Assembly (NCBI GenBank): GCA_034620365.1 | Contig: JAQGEQ010000359.1 | Coordinates: 1-64,000 of the forward strand | DNA from: Pegea sp. RAD2-039 | Taxonomy: Eukaryota > Chordata > Thaliacea > Salpida > Salpidae | Direction of reading: 5' to 3' | DNA length: 64,000 bases | Shown here: positions 60,431 to 64,000 of the stretch, in pieces | Layout of the letters: each line of letters starts with the position of its first letter | Position numbering within the stretch: the first letter of the stretch is position 1 | Made by a program: the position numbers and the translations under genes | The notes under the pieces: model-generated | What the model saw: only the letters and a program-made list of their open reading frames with translations | Told to the model about the DNA's origin: nothing | The model's database searches: none

Positions 60431-63400
60431 ATTAACGCGGCAAAGTTAAGTGGTAGCTTTGAAAACGTGTCAAAAATGCTTTAGTCGCCCAAGTGATATC
60501 GTCAAACATTTGCTTAAGGACTTATTAATGTTTATATGTACGTAGCTAAGACTTCTAAATTTTACCTATTTGAATAAGGTAAGTGTCTATCAGGAGTAAT
60601 CTCCTATTTTTTTCAATCAAACAAAATATTAACGCGGCAAAGTTAAATGGTAGCTTTACAAACGTGTCAAAAATGCTTTAGTCGCCCAATGATATCGCCA
60701 AACATATGATTAAAGACTTATTAATGTTTATATGTACGTAGCTAAGACTTCTAAATTTTACCTATTTGAATAAGGTAAGTGTCTATCAGGAGTAATCTCC
60801 TATTTTTTTCAATCAAACAAAATATTAACGCGGCAAAGTTAAATGGTAGCTTTACAAACGTGTCAAAAATGCTTTAGTCGCCCAATGATATCGCCAAACA
60901 TATGATTAAAGACTTATTAATGTTTATATGTACGTAGCTAAGACTTCTAAATTTTACCTATTTGAATAAGGTAAGTGTCTATCAGGAGTAATCTCCTATT
61001 TTTTTCAATCAAACAAAATATTAAACGCGGCAAAGTTAAATGGTAGCTTTACAAACGTGTCAAAAATGCTTTAATCGCCCAATGATATCGCCAAACATTT
61101 GATTAAAGACTTATTAATGTTTATATGTACGTAGCTAAGACTTCTAAATTTTACCTATTTGAATAAGGTAAGTGTCTATCAGGAGTAATCTCCTATTTTT
61201 TTCAATCAAACAAAATATTAACGCGGCAAAGTTAAGTGGTAGCTTTGAAAACGTGTCAAAAATGCTTTAGTCGCCCAATGATATCGCCAAACGTATGATT
61301 AAAGACTTATTAATGTTTATATGTACGTAGCTAAGACTTCTAAATTTTACCTATTTGAATAAGGTAAGTGTCTATCAGGAGTAATCTCCTATTTTTTTCA
61401 ATCAAACAAAAAATTAACGCGGCAAAGTTAAGTGGTAGCTTTGAAAACGTGTCAAAAATGCTTTAGTCGCCCAAGTGATATCGCCAAACGTATGATTAAA
61501 GACTTATTAATGTTTATATGTACGTAGCTAAGACTTCTAAATTTTACCTATTTGAATAAGGTAAGTGTCTATCAGGAGTAATCTCCTATTTTTTTCAATC
61601 AAACAAAATATTAACGCGGCAAAGTTAAATGGTAGCTTTACAAACGTGTCAAAAATGCTTTAGTCGCCCAATGATATCGCCAAACATATGATTAAAGACT
61701 TATTAATGTTTATATGTACGTAGCTAAGACTTCTAAATTTTACCTATTTGAATAAGGTAAGTGTCTATCAGGAGTAATCTCCTATTTTTTTCAATCAAAC
61801 AAAATATTAAACGCGGCAAAGTTAAATGGTAGCTTTACAAACGTGTCAAAAATGCTTTAGTCGCCCAATGATATCGCCAAACATTTGATTAAAGACTTAT
61901 TAATGTTTATATGTACGTAGCTAAGACTTCTAAATTTTACCTATTTGAATAAGGTAAGTGTCTATCAGGAGTAATCTCCTATTTTTTTCAATCAAACAAA
62001 ATATTAAACGCGGCAAAGTTAAATGGTAGCTTTACAAACGTGTCAAAAATGCTTTAGTCGCCCAATGATATCGCCAAACATATGATTAAAGACTTATTAA
62101 TGTTTATATGTACGTAGCTAAGACTTCTAAATTTTACCTATTTGAATAAGGTAAGTGTCTATCAGGAGTAATCTCCTATTTTTTTCAATCAAACAAAATA
62201 TTAACGCGGCAAAGTTAAGTGGTAGCTTTGAAAACGTGTCAAAAATGCTTTAGTCGCCCAATGATATCGCCAAACATTTGATTAAAGACTTATTAATGTT
62301 TATATGTACGTAGCTAAGACTTCTAAATTTTACCTATTTGAATAAGGTAAGTGTCTATCAGGAGTAATCTCCTATTTTTTTCAATCAAACAAAATATTAA
62401 CGCGGCAAAGTTAAGTGGTAGCTTTGAAAACGTGTCAAAAATGCTTTAGTCGCCCAAGTGATATCGCCAAACATTTGATTAAAGACTTATTAATGTTTAT
62501 ATGTACGTAGCTAAGACTTCTAAATTTTACCTATTTGAATAAGGTAAGTGTCTATCAGGAGTAATCTCCTATTTTTTTCAATCAAACAAAATATTAAACG
62601 CGGCAAAGTTAAATGGTAGCTTTGAAAACGTGTCAAAAATGCGTCGCCCAAGTGATATCGCCAAACATTTGATTAAAGACTTATTATGTTTATATGTACG
62701 TAGCTAAGATTTCTAAATTTTACCTATTTGAATAAGGTAGTGTCTATCAGGAGTAATCTCTATTTTTTTCAATCAAACAAAATATTAAACGCGGCAAAGT
62801 TAAATGGTAGCTTTACAAACGTGTCAAAAATGCTTAGTCGCCCAATGATATCGCCAAACATTTGATTAAAGACTTATTAATGTTTATATGTACGTAGCTA
62901 AGACTTCTAAATTTTACCTATTTGAATAAGGTAAGTGTCTATCAGGAGTAATCTCCTATTTTTTTCAATCAAACAAAATATTAACGCGGCAAAATTAAAT
63001 GGTAGCTTTACAAACGTGTCAAAAATGCTTTATTCGCCCAAGTGATATCGCCAAAAATTTGATTAAAGACTTATTAATGTTTATATTTACGTAGCTAAGA
63101 CTACTAAATTTTACCTATTTGAATAAGGTAAGTGTCTATCAGGAGTAATCTCCTATTTTTTTCAATCAATCATAAAAATCTATGCGCAAAACAAAAATCG
63201 TAGCTTTGAAAACGTGTCAAAAATGCTTTAGTCGCCCAAGTGATATCGTCAAACATTTGCTTAAAGACTTATTAATGTTTATATGAACGTAGCTAAGACT
63301 TCTATATTTTACCTATTTGAATAAGGTAAGTGTCTATCAGGAGTAATCTCCTATTTTTTTCAATCAAACAAAATATTAAACGCGGCAAAGTTAAATGGTA

Positions 63401-63570
63401 GCTTTGAAAACGTGTCAAAAATGCTTTAGTCGCCCAAGTGATATCGCCAAACATTTGATTAAAGACTTATTAATGTTTATATTTACGTAGCTAAGACTAC
63501 TAAATTTTACCTATTTGAATAAGGTAAGTGTCTATCAGGAGTAATCTCCTATTTCTTACAATCAAACATA
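60431..63570 (+). repeat. ~196-bp satellite array, 16 units, with SL-RNA-like core
   Basis: Sixteen head-to-tail units (starts near 60,434, 60,631, 60,829, 61,024, 61,220, 61,415, 61,613, 61,810, 62,007, 62,203, 62,400, 62,597, 62,788, 62,983, 63,180 and 63,379). The least variable part is GTAGCTAAGACTTCTAAATT, then TTACCTATTTGAATAAGG and TAAGTGTCTATC, then AGGAG-TAAT-CTCCT and a run of seven T. TTACCT pairs with AGGTAA, closing a hairpin over a consensus 5' splice site (AAG|GTAAGT); AGGAG/CTCCT forms a second hairpin before the T-run. This could be a plain satellite or a tandem array of small RNA genes resembling spliced-leader RNA. Variation is concentrated in the spacer half (AAATGGTAGCTTTACAAACG against AAGTGGTAGCTTTGAAAACG). 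Confidence 0.9.
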
Positions 63571-63574
63571 AAAT

Positions 63575-64000
63575 TCTATAAAAAAACTATTAAATCATTA
63601 TAGTAGATGATAATCATTTGAGTCTTTTTTAATTGTCAACCGGCTTAAAATACTGGAAACTCCGTGAAAGTGACCCGAATCACATTTATCTATGTAATAG
63701 TAAAAAAATACTCATATAAGAAAGAAACTAGCAATTGTTTAAATTAGATTACCGACTTGTTCATGATTTCAAAATAGGAACTGATGAAAAGCTATCTTGC
63801 AATAATACTTCTTAGGTTACTTGTCAAGAAGTTGCACCATGCTAGCAAGTTTTGGATTGAAATCACTGACCAATGATAACTAGCATCTTTTACTTTCGAA
63901 TTTGATATTAGGTCATCGGCAAGTTGCCGATATCAAAATAGTCGATTTGTCTTGAAATTCTGTTAAAGTCTATGAAACTTGCTTGTTTTTTTTAATATCT
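63575..64000. other. Array flank with a short LINE remnant
   Basis: About 63,820-63,860 (CAAGAAGTTGCACCATGCTA) matches 59,388-59,417 of the LINE ORF1 fragment, so another copy of that element lies here. Otherwise nothing recognised. Confidence 0.5.

Noticed and set aside
60431-63570. The array as a CRISPR or a Helitron tail series
   Set aside because: Units are ~196-bp near-identical tandem repeats without unique spacers, and there is no CTRR end after the hairpin; the setting is a eukaryotic genome.

Overview
Organism. The window is AT-rich animal DNA: spliced genes with GT-AG introns, tRNA-Ile and tRNA-Asp genes, a tRNA-derived SINE, non-LTR (LINE) remnants and a satellite array. Remnants of ODAD3/CCDC151 (outer dynein arm docking) point to an animal with motile cilia or flagella, which argues against a nematode. 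I cannot name the species. A spiralian such as a flatworm or rotifer would fit the base composition, the micro-exons and the hints of trans-splicing, but this is inference. I saw no LTR or virus-like element.

Layout. Positions 1-45,622 form one giant imperfect palindrome. The left arm (1 to about 24,527) and right arm (about 26,359 to 45,622) are reverse complements that differ by roughly 1-5% where I compared them. They flank a 1.8-kb unique spacer carrying a decayed nuclear-receptor DNA-binding domain. From the outer end inward each arm holds: a secreted Ly6/mucin-like gene; a decayed K/E-rich reading frame; the N-terminal exons of a DNAJC13/RME-8 pseudogene; a 113-bp minisatellite (about 44 copies left, 5 right); the C-terminal exons of an ODAD3 pseudogene; a LINE 3' remnant; a micro-exon gene (complete on the left, lacking its first six exons on the right); tRNA-Asp and tRNA-Ile; and one or two stray satellite monomers. 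The left arm reaches base 1, so the palindrome may extend outside the window.

Beyond the palindrome, about 41,253-45,920 is repeated in direct orientation as about 45,937-52,200, giving a third Ly6/mucin gene with a much longer Pro/Thr stalk. Then come a LINE ORF2 fossil (53.0-53.6 kb), an inverted fragment of a zinc-finger paralogue (54.4 kb), a complete homeodomain plus seven C2H2-finger gene (56.1-58.7 kb), a LINE ORF1 fragment (59.2-59.7 kb) and a 16-unit, ~196-bp satellite (60.4-63.6 kb).

Most notable. (1) A 29-exon micro-exon gene, 456 codons, whose central part is a tandemly multiplied six-exon cassette of 48-57-nt phase-0 exons. (2) Three intact copies of a Ly6 + Pro/Thr + Cys-rich secreted protein whose main length difference is the stalk. 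(3) A satellite monomer built like a spliced-leader RNA (a hairpin closing over a strong 5' splice site, a second hairpin, then a U-tract), combined with splice acceptors lying 12-60 nt upstream of the start codons of the spliced genes.
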